Positions 7,091-14,559 of a stretch of DNA of 21,144 nt are shown here, piece by piece. The stretch is taken from positions 1-21,144 of the forward strand of contig CAZSZJ010000023.1 of NCBI GenBank assembly GCA_964610985.1. Direction: 5' to 3'. The stretch's first letter is position 1. The number at the start of each line of letters is the position of its first letter. The position numbers and the translations under genes are program-made. This stretch comes from JARIHD01 sp964610985. Lineage in GTDB: Bacteria > Patescibacteriota > Saccharimonadia > Saccharimonadales > UBA4665. The notes under the pieces are model-generated. The model made no database searches, was not told the DNA's origin, and was given only the letters and a program-made list of their open reading frames with translations.

Positions 7091-7825
7091 ATGATAAAAC
7101 CAGAAGGTTCAGAAACTCAGATTGGTATGGACTATCTTCTGCCATATCTCAATCCGGAGTATTGGGATGGCCATACTTTGGGGCAAGGGGATTTAACCCC
7201 GACAGGCACCATGGTTGTATCGCAAGGTAGAGAGGTTAAGCTGGCCAAAAACGCTCTGATTGATTATATAAATCGTCCTGGGCCACGATTTCCCCTAGAA
7301 ACATTTACCATAGGCCAAACATTCGAGCCAAACGCGTACAATCCTGGCACCGTTGTCGCGTTTCGGCATGAGCTGCTAGACTGCAAGGGGTCGGTTATTG
7401 TGCCTGAACTGCCAGTCGATCTGCCATCGGCACCCACGAATGCCTTTTTGCCCCAGGGCAAGAATTTTTGGGGGTCACGAATTTCTATCCGAGATGAAGA
7501 AGATGTGTTGTGGTACCGCAGCACTGCAATGTGGGGCGTAGTAACACAAAAACGACGTAGTGAAGACATGAGGCTAACGCAGATAGGTCCTCATTCTATT
7601 TTTGGGACACCGCCCCTCACAAGCATTATCGGTCCATTACTTTCGCGCAATGGCCCAGTGGTAATTGGCGGTATCGGGCACCGAAAGCGTCCAGGCTTTG
7701 AGAGGATAGAGCGCGTGCGACTACTCGAGGTTTGTGCCAATGGAAGGACCCAAGCCGAAGGGTCAAAGTCTGCAATCTTCAGCTTTTTTGGCCGTTTGGC
7801 TACCGGCGGATCATCATCTCCTTAA
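7091..7825 (+). CDS. Unknown protein, tandem paralog 2
   Basis: This 244-residue soluble protein is the diverged sister of the gene before it. It repeats the Y-W-D-G-H-T motif (24-29), the block RFPLETF...PGTVVAFRHEL, the LPSAPTNAFL segment and the MWGVV strand, then a GPLLSRNGPVVIGGIGHR block matching GLICKTGMITAQ...GKVEHRH in paralog 1. Identity outside these blocks is low, so the duplication is old or the copies have different jobs. It has a short extra N-terminus and a Gly/Ser-rich end. No catalytic residues can be named, although the conserved W, D, H and Glu are candidates. It ends 34 bases before lepA. Confidence 0.8.
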   Translation: MIKPEGSETQIGMDYLLPYLNPEYWDGHTLGQGDLTPTGTMVVSQGREVKLAKNALIDYINRPGPRFPLETFTIGQTFEPNAYNPGTVVAFRHELLDCKGSVIVPELPVDLPSAPTNAFLPQGKNFWGSRISIRDEEDVLWYRSTAMWGVVTQKRRSEDMRLTQIGPHSIFGTPPLTSIIGPLLSRNGPVVIGGIGHRKRPGFERIERVRLLEVCANGRTQAEGSKSAIFSFFGRLATGGSSSP

Positions 7826-7845
7826 GATTTTGTTTCCTTCTCTGT

Positions 7846-7851
7846 TATAAT
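7846..7851 (+). promoter_or_regulatory. -10 box of lepA, leaderless layout
   Basis: TATAAT ends 8 bases before the lepA ATG. The spacer CAAGGGCA has AAGGG only two bases before the ATG, too close for a usual Shine-Dalgarno site. Confidence 0.65.
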
Positions 7852-7859
7852 CAAGGGCA

Positions 7860-9650
7860 ATGAATCAAGATCACATTCGTAATTTCTGTATTATTGCGCA
7901 CATCGACCATGGCAAATCGACATTGGCCGACCGTTTGCTGGAGCTGACGGGCACTGTGCAGTCGCGCGATATGAAGGCGCAGCTGCTAGACAGTATGGAT
8001 TTAGAGCGTGAAAAGGGCATCACCATCAAACTTGCGCCTGTTCGTATGCAGCACAAGGGGTACGAACTCAACCTGATCGATACGCCCGGACACGTCGACT
8101 TTAGCTACGAAGTCAGCCGGTCGCTCGAAGCCTGCGAAGGCGCAATTTTGGTAGTCGACGCCAGTCAGGGCATTCAGGCGCAGACGCTGGCCAACGTATA
8201 TCTGGCTATGGCGGCTGACCTGACCATTATTCCAGTGCTCAACAAGATCGACCTGCCTGCCGCCGATGTGGAACGCGTTAGTGCCGAAGTAATGAGCCTC
8301 CTCGGCTGCAACAAAGAAGACATTCTGCAGATCAGTGCCAAGACGGGCCTGGGCGTCGACGCGGTGTTAGATGCGGTGATCGGGCAAGTTCCTGCACCCA
8401 CCGGCCAGCACGATGCGCCCACACGCGCTCTTATCTTTGACAGCTACTACGACGATTACCGAGGTGTTATTTTGTACGTTCGCGTGGTCGACGGGACGAT
8501 TCCCAAAAGCGCTCAGATTACCATGCTAGCAACCGATGCCGATGGCTTGGCGCTGGAAGTCGGTGCGCTTAGTCCCCGCATGACGCCGTACGCTAGCCTA
8601 GAAACGGGCGAGATCGGCTACATTGTGACCAACCTCAAATCGACGCGTGAAGCAAAAGTGGGCGATACGGTCAGTCTGGTAAGTGGCGCACACGTCGAAA
8701 AACCAGCGGCCTTACCGGGCTATAAAGAGGTCAAGCCATTTGTATACGCCGGATTCTTCCCGGACAGCAACGAACACTACCAACTGCTCAAGGATGCCAT
8801 CGAAAAGCTGTCTTTGAGTGATTCGGCCCTGCAGTTTTCGCCGGAAAACTCACCAGTGCTGGGTTTTGGTGTGCGTATAGGTTTCCTGGGCCTATTACAC
8901 ATGGACATTGTCAAAGAGCGCCTGGAGCGCGAATACAACCTGGAGCTCGTGGTAACCAACCCGTCTACCGACTATCAAGTGAGTCTCGTGAATGGGGAAG
9001 AGCTGGATATTAAAAGCGCGTCAGACCTGCCCGATCCAGCCAGAATCCGCGAGATCCGCGAGCCATGGATTAAGGGTGAAGTGGTCGTGCCCAAAGAATA
9101 CGTGGGCGCTGTTATTCAGCTCGTGGCGGGCAAACGCGGCGTGCACAAAAACCTGTCATATGTCGATGCACAGTTGGCGCTGGTGAGTTTTGAGGCGCCG
9201 CTTGCTAACCTCCTGACCGATTTTTATGACCAGCTCAAAAGCGTCACCAGCGGTTACGGTTCGTTCAATTACGAACTCGACAATTACCGGGCCGAAGACC
9301 TGGTGCGTGTCGATTTTTATGTGGCCGGGGAAAAGGTTGATGCGTTAAGTATCATGCTGCACCGCTCCGAGTCCCAGCATATGGGCCGCGAAATCGTCGG
9401 TAAACTAAAAGAAGTCATCCCTCGGCAGAACTTTCAGGTGGCATTGCAGGCGGGCATTGGCGGCAAGTTCATTGCACGCGAAGACCTGAGCGCATACCGT
9501 AAAGATGTGACCACTGGACTGTATGGGGGCGATGTTTCCCGTAAAAAGAAAGTACTCGCCAAGCAGGCTAAGGGTAAAAAACGTATGAAACGGTTTGGTA
9601 AGGTAGACATTCCTGCCGAAGCGTTTACCGTGATGCTCAAACGTGACTAA
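7860..9650 (+). CDS. lepA: Elongation factor 4 (LepA) GTPase
   Basis: LepA/EF4 is a ribosome-associated translational GTPase linked to back-translocation and 30S biogenesis. The 596-residue length is normal for the family. The G-domain motifs are intact: G1 AHIDHGKST (13-21), the switch region EREKGITIK, G3 DTPGH (74-78) and G4 NKID (128-131). Domain II, the EF-G-like domains III and V, and the LepA-specific C-terminal domain follow, with the family signature SRKKKVLAKQAKGKKRMK near the end. That tail separates it from EF-G and TypA. The start gives the standard N-terminus and matches the promoter spacing. It is the best-conserved full-length gene here along with ftsH. Confidence 0.98.
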   Translation: MNQDHIRNFCIIAHIDHGKSTLADRLLELTGTVQSRDMKAQLLDSMDLEREKGITIKLAPVRMQHKGYELNLIDTPGHVDFSYEVSRSLEACEGAILVVDASQGIQAQTLANVYLAMAADLTIIPVLNKIDLPAADVERVSAEVMSLLGCNKEDILQISAKTGLGVDAVLDAVIGQVPAPTGQHDAPTRALIFDSYYDDYRGVILYVRVVDGTIPKSAQITMLATDADGLALEVGALSPRMTPYASLETGEIGYIVTNLKSTREAKVGDTVSLVSGAHVEKPAALPGYKEVKPFVYAGFFPDSNEHYQLLKDAIEKLSLSDSALQFSPENSPVLGFGVRIGFLGLLHMDIVKERLEREYNLELVVTNPSTDYQVSLVNGEELDIKSASDLPDPARIREIREPWIKGEVVVPKEYVGAVIQLVAGKRGVHKNLSYVDAQLALVSFEAPLANLLTDFYDQLKSVTSGYGSFNYELDNYRAEDLVRVDFYVAGEKVDALSIMLHRSESQHMGREIVGKLKEVIPRQNFQVALQAGIGGKFIAREDLSAYRKDVTTGLYGGDVSRKKKVLAKQAKGKKRMKRFGKVDIPAEAFTVMLKRD

Positions 9651-9749
9651 GGGTGCCCAACGGGTGCAGAAATAGCTTTATATTGATAATAAAACAACAC
9701 TTACCTCTGTAATATTAGTTTGCGAAGCTAAGTAACCTGGGATAATATT

Positions 9750-9860
9750 CTGGCGTCTCGCTCGTACGGTAACGTCGGTCATGCACGCTGGTGTGGTCTC
9801 CCATACAGCGCTGAGTTGCCCAAGAGCGAGACACTCTAAGTATATCCTGGTGGTATACGG
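9750..9860 (+). ncRNA. Candidate structured RNA or leader upstream of the guanylate kinase
   Basis: The 246-base gap after lepA holds nested pairing. A perfect 9-bp outer stem GTCTCGCTC (9755-9763) pairs with GAGCGAGAC (9824-9832). Inside, GGTAAC (9768-9773) pairs with GTTGCC (9815-9820) with one wobble. Inside that is a hairpin GCTG-(G)-TGTGG / CCATA-CAGC with a 4-base loop. A second 7-bp hairpin follows at 9840-9858. A possible -10 box, GATAAT (9741-9746), lies just upstream. It does not match the SRP RNA tip, tmRNA, RNase P or a tRNA that I can recognise. Strand is inferred from the -10 box. It could be a small RNA or a cis element of the next gene. Confidence 0.4.
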
Positions 9861-9884
9861 CTGGCACAGACGTAAGATATCTTA

Positions 9885-9890
9885 TATAGT
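9885..9890 (+). promoter_or_regulatory. -10 box of the guanylate kinase gene, leaderless layout
   Basis: TATAGT ends 6 bases before the ATG at 9897. A possible -35, TGGCAC (9862-9867), lies 17 bases upstream. Confidence 0.6.
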
Positions 9891-9896
9891 GAGCGC

Positions 9897-10649
9897 ATGG
9901 AAATTGACCCTCGACTTCGCCAAAAACTCGCAACCTACAAACCAGATCCTACGGCTATTCGCTCCATTGCGGGTGCGCCAGTGGTGTTTTTAGTGGGTAT
10001 TGCTGGAGCTGGCAAAAACAGCTTACTAACAGAAATTCTCCGACGCTATTCAGATATCTATCAGTTTATTGTCTCCCATACGACGCGGCCGCCGCGCAGC
10101 AATAACGGTGTCATGGAGCAAGATGGTGTTGAGTACTACTATATCGACTTTAAGACCGCCGAGCGCATGCTCGATGCCGGGGAGTACGTCGAAGCAAATA
10201 TTGTGCACTACGAAGATGTCTACGGAACGGCCATTGCTGAAATCAAAAAAATTCAGCGGCAGGGTAAGATCGCCATCAGTGATATCGAAGTAAAGGGTGT
10301 GCAGCAATATGTCGATCTAGAACTGAGTGTGAGACCTATCTTCATCATACCGCCTTCATTTGAGGTTTGGTGGGAGCGTTTTCAGGGTCGTTACGAGGGC
10401 AGGATTGATTGGCGTGACGCGTTTAAACGTATGCGAACCGCACTCGAAGAATTGGATGATGTGCGTAGCCGCGGCTACTACTATATCGTCGTCAATGACG
10501 ATTTCGAGACTACGGTAGAGATGATCCACCATATCGCTTCAGGGCAATCAGCAGAACACACGAGCGCGAAGACCACAGCCATACTCGACAAGCTCGCCAT
10601 CGATATGGCAACAAATCTAGATGCTTGGCAGTCCAAATACCCTGTATAA
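9897..10649 (+). CDS. gmk: Guanylate kinase-like protein
   Basis: Guanylate kinase phosphorylates GMP to GDP using ATP. The P-loop is GIAGAGKNS (34-42). Its K-N-S end matches the GK-G-T form of many guanylate kinases, so the Asn is not disabling. The GMP-binding region is recognisable: SHTTRPPR, then DGVEYYYI, then a Glu-containing segment ending VYGTAI. DIEVKGVQQ corresponds to the usual D-I-D-x-Q-G, and VVNDD near the end is also typical. The protein has 250 residues against the usual 200-210, with about 25 extra N-terminal and 25 extra C-terminal residues, so it may be a divergent paralog rather than the housekeeping enzyme. The stop codon overlaps the -10 box of the next gene. Confidence 0.82.
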   Translation: MEIDPRLRQKLATYKPDPTAIRSIAGAPVVFLVGIAGAGKNSLLTEILRRYSDIYQFIVSHTTRPPRSNNGVMEQDGVEYYYIDFKTAERMLDAGEYVEANIVHYEDVYGTAIAEIKKIQRQGKIAISDIEVKGVQQYVDLELSVRPIFIIPPSFEVWWERFQGRYEGRIDWRDAFKRMRTALEELDDVRSRGYYYIVVNDDFETTVEMIHHIASGQSAEHTSAKTTAILDKLAIDMATNLDAWQSKYPV

Positions 10650-10650
10650 T
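10645..10650 (+). promoter_or_regulatory. -10 box of the membrane-anchored orphan, overlapping the gmk stop
   Basis: TATAAT ends 6 bases before a GTG at 10657. The TAA stop of the upstream kinase (10647-10649) lies inside the hexamer. Confidence 0.6.
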
Positions 10651-10656
10651 AAAAGG

Positions 10657-11223
10657 GTGAAACGCGCTTATGGCAGTGAACCTGTACTCCTGAATACTTC
10701 GCCGGTTACATCTAATCCGCGACCAATAAAAACCGGCAGTCCAAAAAAACGACGAAAAATTTTGCTTATTGTCAGTTTGACCCTCATGATTATTGGAGTG
10801 GCAGGATACGCCTTACTGCATGAACGGTCATCGAATGTTGTGCCAGTATCCATTCTGCAACGTTCCACTTTCCCTTTGTATACGCCAGCTTGGCTGCCGC
10901 CGGGTATGCTAACCGAAACCGATTCGTTTGATGCTACATCACAAGTTGTAACTTTCTCGGTCCGCGATGCTCGTGGTACCAGACTCGTATTTACTGAACA
11001 GCCTCGACCCGCCCTTCAGGAAGTGTCAACATTTTATGACCAGCAGCTTACCGAAAAAAAGACTTTCAAGGCTGACAATGGAGAGGTAACAACGGGACGA
11101 TTTGAGGGCACCGGTTTCGCGGCAGTTGCAACAGACCGGACATGGGTTCTGGTTCGTGCGGTGGCCGATATAGATCAGGGACACATGGAAAGAATAGTTC
11201 GGCAGCTAAAATTGGCCGAATAG
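10657..11223 (+). CDS. Membrane-anchored extracytoplasmic protein, unknown
   Basis: This 188-residue protein has a basic cytoplasmic N-terminus (about 40 residues ending PKKRRK), one membrane helix at about 41-63, and an external domain of about 125 residues. The external part (FPLYTPAWLPPGM, a VVTFSVRDARGTRLVFTEQ strand pair, then FAAVATDRTWVLVRA) looks like a small beta-rich domain and is reminiscent of DUF4367-type domains attached to anti-sigma factors. That link is tentative. The frame is open from a TTG at 10621, but I chose the GTG at 10657 because a TATAAT ends 6 bases before it. It converges with the fibre-like gene, with only five bases between the stop codons. Confidence 0.75.
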   Translation: MKRAYGSEPVLLNTSPVTSNPRPIKTGSPKKRRKILLIVSLTLMIIGVAGYALLHERSSNVVPVSILQRSTFPLYTPAWLPPGMLTETDSFDATSQVVTFSVRDARGTRLVFTEQPRPALQEVSTFYDQQLTEKKTFKADNGEVTTGRFEGTGFAAVATDRTWVLVRAVADIDQGHMERIVRQLKLAE

Positions 11224-11228
11224 TGTAA

Positions 11229-13520
11229 TTAGCGGCCAGCGCTAGTAGTGCCTTTTAATTGGTAGTAGTCCCAGTAGCAGGTAGTAGCGGCCGCTGTATT
11301 TGCCATACAAGAGAAAGCCGGTGATACGCGATTAGTGGTATCGAGAGTGGTTGCCGCTCCGGTATAGAACAAGCTATTAATGCCCGCTACGTACTGCGAT
11401 GTACCTGCGCCCGTTCCGGTGACCCGCAATTCTAGCCGTACCCAGGTGTCAGCGGCCACGAGAACGCTTGAAGGGGAACAAGTTACGGTTGTTCCGTCAC
11501 CCGAACAATAGCGCCAGTGCGGGTTGACGGCGGTATTTGCCTCCCACCATACCCCCGATAGCGGTTGAGTTGACCCTGTGGTTTGCGAATGTAGTCCAAT
11601 GCGCAAAATGGTATCGATTGAGCTGACGGCAACGGCAGCTTTAACGATGTTATGTCTGGCTAGAAGCAACGATCCGCTGCCCCGCCCAAGCAAGAAGGTG
11701 GTGCCCTGGTTAGGTACGGCTGGCGTAGTTACAGCCAAAATTCCTGGCCGGTCACCACTGGCGGGTGGAGTAACCGGATCAAAAGCTAAGCTTCCATGGG
11801 CGCCAATAGCCTGTGCATGCCAGTTGAGACTGCCAAAACTATCGGAAGCAAAAGAGGTATTTTGTCCCCCTAAGAACTCTTCGTACACCGAAAAACTATG
11901 GTCTACTTCGGGCTGGGCGCAGTTGTCCCAGGTGCCATTACGGAAACATCTAAACAACTGTTGGGCGCCGTTATAATAAATAGCTCCTTCGACACCCGTC
12001 GGGTCGTTAGCGGTTACCTTGTTTCCCAATACCAGTAATGTTCCATCAAAATCATTATCCGGTCCAATAACAATGCGACGCGACTCGGTATTAACAGTAA
12101 AGAGTGCGGTGGTATTTGCTGTTTGGATAGAGAAGCCAACGGCAGCGTCGTTAGCGGGACGAAATGTGTTGATGCCAGCAAAAATTTGCGATGAAGTTCG
12201 TTTGGCAATATTGTTGTCGTTTACAAGGTCACCTGAAGATAATTGTGCTCCATTGACCCGGATGCGGGAGTCCGGTGTTAGCACGTTGCCACTAAATACG
12301 ATATCTACCCAATAATTACTCGAGTTATAGGTTCGGGTTGGAAAAGTGGGCGACACCCCGTAGTTAAAGACGCCATTCCCCCCGTCGATACCGCTAGCTA
12401 AGGCATGAATAGGACCGTTATCTACGCCGGTAGCACCAAAATAGCCGCCTTCAGCGGCGTAACCGCCCCCACCACCTATATGGTAAGAGGCCACATATGT
12501 AGTGTCGGGACTGATTGCAATTGGCGCCGAAAATGATACTTCTTGCCAGCCAGTGCTCGTAACGGTAAATGTAGCCTGAGCCAATAGAGAGCCAGTACTG
12601 CTCCATAGGCTTCCAATGTACGGGCCGGTACCAGTGGTGCCCCTGTAGAAGCGGAGACCTTTTACGATCCCGCTTATATCGCTCGTGAATTTTACGCCTA
12701 CATCTACGGGACCATTAAAGTCTGGCTCATTTGGATGCGGCGGTACGGTACTTGATGGCCAAAAACTCAGATCACTGACGGTTGTGCTGGCAGTAATATT
12801 TAGGCCACCATTAATATTTAAGTACGTCCCTTTGTCGGTCACAATGGAGTCACCTACCGTTTGTGCGCTAGTAAACTTGGGCAAGGTGCCGGGTGTTCCT
12901 GCTGGCGTAGTAATGCCTGCTGTAGCATTGGTGATATTACTAAACACATTACTTATGTTGGTTGTATTTTGCAGAAACGTATTATTTGAGGTTGTATTGA
13001 CTAGATTAAGAAATTGCGTACCGTTGTAGTAAGCGAGCTGGTTGGTCGCTTGGTCATAGTAGATTTGTCCAGCAACAGCACCTACGGGCGGAGTAGTGGG
13101 CCTCAGGACCATGCCGCTATTAACTTGTAGCTGACCATTTAAGGCAATTTGCTGCTGGCTGCCAGTGCCGTGAGCCGCTTGCTTAAGATCCGAAAACGAC
13201 ACGCGCTGCGTTTTGAAATCACCCGCCTTAACTCTGGTGGCAGGACCCTGTTGGCTATTGATAAAAACAGCCGCGCTAGCGCCTGCTGCCAACAAAAAGA
13301 GCCCGATTATGAGCGCCAGTTTCCAAGGGCGTCCAAAACGTAGCCGCTGGGGTTGTGGTGCGGGTGCGGAGGGCTGGGAATAACCCGGCTGTACCAAGCC
13401 GTCACCTGGAGTAACCAGCTGGTTCAGCTCACCGGCATTATTTTGTTCCAGGGACACACTGCTACTGCCCTCTAATGAGCCTGGTGTTTCCTGCATAGGA
13501 TTATTTTGTTCGTTTTCCAT
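11229..13520 (-). CDS. Large surface protein with one TM helix, fibre-like repeats and a DUF4082-type domain
   Basis: This 763-residue protein begins with a Gln/Pro/Ser-rich cytoplasmic segment (1-65) and one membrane helix (about 67-87), with the rest probably outside. The ectodomain is Thr/Asn/Gly-rich. A tail-fibre-like unit GQIYYDQATNQLAYYNG (about 150) recurs in diverged form as EGAIYYNGAQQLFRCFRNG (about 508). Between them, at about 250-410, lies a DUF4082-type domain with VGVKFTSDISG, GLRFYRG, IGSLWSSTG, TTYVASYH, GVDNGPIHALA and YWVDIVFS. The last 230 residues look like a lectin-type jelly roll (WVRLELRV, YWDYYQL). A role in attachment to a host cell or surface is inference. It lies downstream of the 280-aa membrane protein on the same strand; no clear promoter or Shine-Dalgarno precedes its ATG. 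Confidence 0.85.
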   Translation of the reverse strand: MENEQNNPMQETPGSLEGSSSVSLEQNNAGELNQLVTPGDGLVQPGYSQPSAPAPQPQRLRFGRPWKLALIIGLFLLAAGASAAVFINSQQGPATRVKAGDFKTQRVSFSDLKQAAHGTGSQQQIALNGQLQVNSGMVLRPTTPPVGAVAGQIYYDQATNQLAYYNGTQFLNLVNTTSNNTFLQNTTNISNVFSNITNATAGITTPAGTPGTLPKFTSAQTVGDSIVTDKGTYLNINGGLNITASTTVSDLSFWPSSTVPPHPNEPDFNGPVDVGVKFTSDISGIVKGLRFYRGTTGTGPYIGSLWSSTGSLLAQATFTVTSTGWQEVSFSAPIAISPDTTYVASYHIGGGGGYAAEGGYFGATGVDNGPIHALASGIDGGNGVFNYGVSPTFPTRTYNSSNYWVDIVFSGNVLTPDSRIRVNGAQLSSGDLVNDNNIAKRTSSQIFAGINTFRPANDAAVGFSIQTANTTALFTVNTESRRIVIGPDNDFDGTLLVLGNKVTANDPTGVEGAIYYNGAQQLFRCFRNGTWDNCAQPEVDHSFSVYEEFLGGQNTSFASDSFGSLNWHAQAIGAHGSLAFDPVTPPASGDRPGILAVTTPAVPNQGTTFLLGRGSGSLLLARHNIVKAAVAVSSIDTILRIGLHSQTTGSTQPLSGVWWEANTAVNPHWRYCSGDGTTVTCSPSSVLVAADTWVRLELRVTGTGAGTSQYVAGINSLFYTGAATTLDTTNRVSPAFSCMANTAAATTCYWDYYQLKGTTSAGR

Positions 13521-13531
13521 GTTTACTCACA

Positions 13532-13558
13532 CCACGTGAACAGTAACCGCTCACACGG
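13532..13558 (-). promoter_or_regulatory. Hairpin in the leader of the surface-protein gene
   Basis: Read on the minus strand, CCGTGTGAG (13558-13550) pairs with TTCACGTGG (13540-13532) over nine positions including G-U wobbles, with a 9-base loop. It ends 11 bases before the ATG and has no T-run, so it is not a terminator. It could affect translation or be chance. Confidence 0.3.
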
Positions 13559-13604
13559 ACTGTCTTTTATTTTACATTGCTTATGCTTTGCTGAACACTG
13601 GTTT

Positions 13605-14447
13605 TTAAGTAGCCAATATGAGATAAACACTTGCCAGCGAAAGTATGGCCGTCAAAACGACGATTATAATCACGCCGATCAGTCCGCGTTGGATGGCGCT
13701 GGCCGCCAATGGGTTACGTCCCAGCGAAATAATACCCGAGCGCACCGAAGTGTAAATAAGGATGGTAATACTGCCAAAAGCAAAGAGTAATAAAACACAG
13801 CTAATCAGAATACGCAGCACCGAAACTGGCCGTCCAGCCACGGAATTTGCCAGGTTCTGCAAAAATGCGGGCATAAACTGGCTCGTCGGTGCAACATAAT
13901 ACGAAATGGCAATCTGTACGGGGATGGTATTTACGTGCACGGTATGCGTCGTGCCATTTTTATCTGTGATGACCTTGGTTTTGCTGGATTTAAGGCTGAA
14001 GTCGCTCTGGGCGGTGCCCACAATCTGGCCATCTTCGGTGGCCAGCATACCAATGCCACTCAAGGGTGATGACGTAATTTTGTCACCTGCTTTTATGGAT
14101 CCATTTAGGTCGCTCACCAGTGCCTGTGCCGTGCCGCTGAGCAGTACTTGCACCTCACCTTGGCCTACGCTGGATAGTTCGACCAGGGCCGTTTGACTGA
14201 CAATGCCTGTCAGGCGCGTTGCAGAATCAGTGGTGGCCAACTCTGCCGTACCGGCTTCACCTTGCTTGGTGCTTACGAGCGTACCCTGAACCATCTCGTT
14301 TTCGGCAGCCTTAAAACCGCGCGAGATTGCACCGCCAGACTGTTCCTGGGCAAAAACAGGAGCGCAGACCAATACGATGATTAGTATGGTCGCTGCGACC
14401 AAAAGTGCTCTGCGAAAACGAAAGATATAACGAGTAGAAGTATTCAT
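13605..14447 (-). CDS. Envelope protein with signal-like N-terminus and two C-terminal membrane helices
   Basis: This 280-residue protein starts with a basic stretch and a hydrophobic segment (about 14-33, ending APVFAQ) that looks like a signal peptide cleavable after the A-x-A-like site. The middle (35-200) is an external beta-rich domain with GQGEVQVLLSGTAQALV, then NGSIKAGDKITSSPLSGIGMLA and GQIVGTAQ, a pattern I associate with surface and fibre proteins of candidate phyla. Two helices follow at about 207-231 and 253-276, joined by a loop SLGRNPLAASAIQRG that looks strongly constrained. The function is unknown. A weak TAAAAT (14459-14464, minus) ends 11 bases before the ATG. It is 84 bases upstream of the fibre-like gene and probably works with it. 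Confidence 0.8.
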   Translation of the reverse strand: MNTSTRYIFRFRRALLVAATILIIVLVCAPVFAQEQSGGAISRGFKAAENEMVQGTLVSTKQGEAGTAELATTDSATRLTGIVSQTALVELSSVGQGEVQVLLSGTAQALVSDLNGSIKAGDKITSSPLSGIGMLATEDGQIVGTAQSDFSLKSSKTKVITDKNGTTHTVHVNTIPVQIAISYYVAPTSQFMPAFLQNLANSVAGRPVSVLRILISCVLLLFAFGSITILIYTSVRSGIISLGRNPLAASAIQRGLIGVIIIVVLTAILSLASVYLILAT

Positions 14448-14544
14448 GAACTGTTGTTATTTTACATGAGAGTGTCGTAAAAGCGCTACCTTTATACAGA
14501 GTTGGGGGAGATCTGTTCTGGCTTTTATTTTGGAAGAGAGGTGG

Positions 14545-14550
14545 TATAGT
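14545..14550 (+). promoter_or_regulatory. -10 box of the methyltransferase-like gene
   Basis: TATAGT ends 9 bases before the ATG at 14560. The spacer AACCATATT contains no Shine-Dalgarno sequence. Confidence 0.55.
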
Positions 14551-14559
14551 AACCATATT

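Noticed and set aside
9715..9993. Short frames on both strands in the lepA-gmk gap.
   Set aside because: They cross the strong nested stems and the gmk promoter and start, and have no motif. The structured-RNA reading explains the region better.
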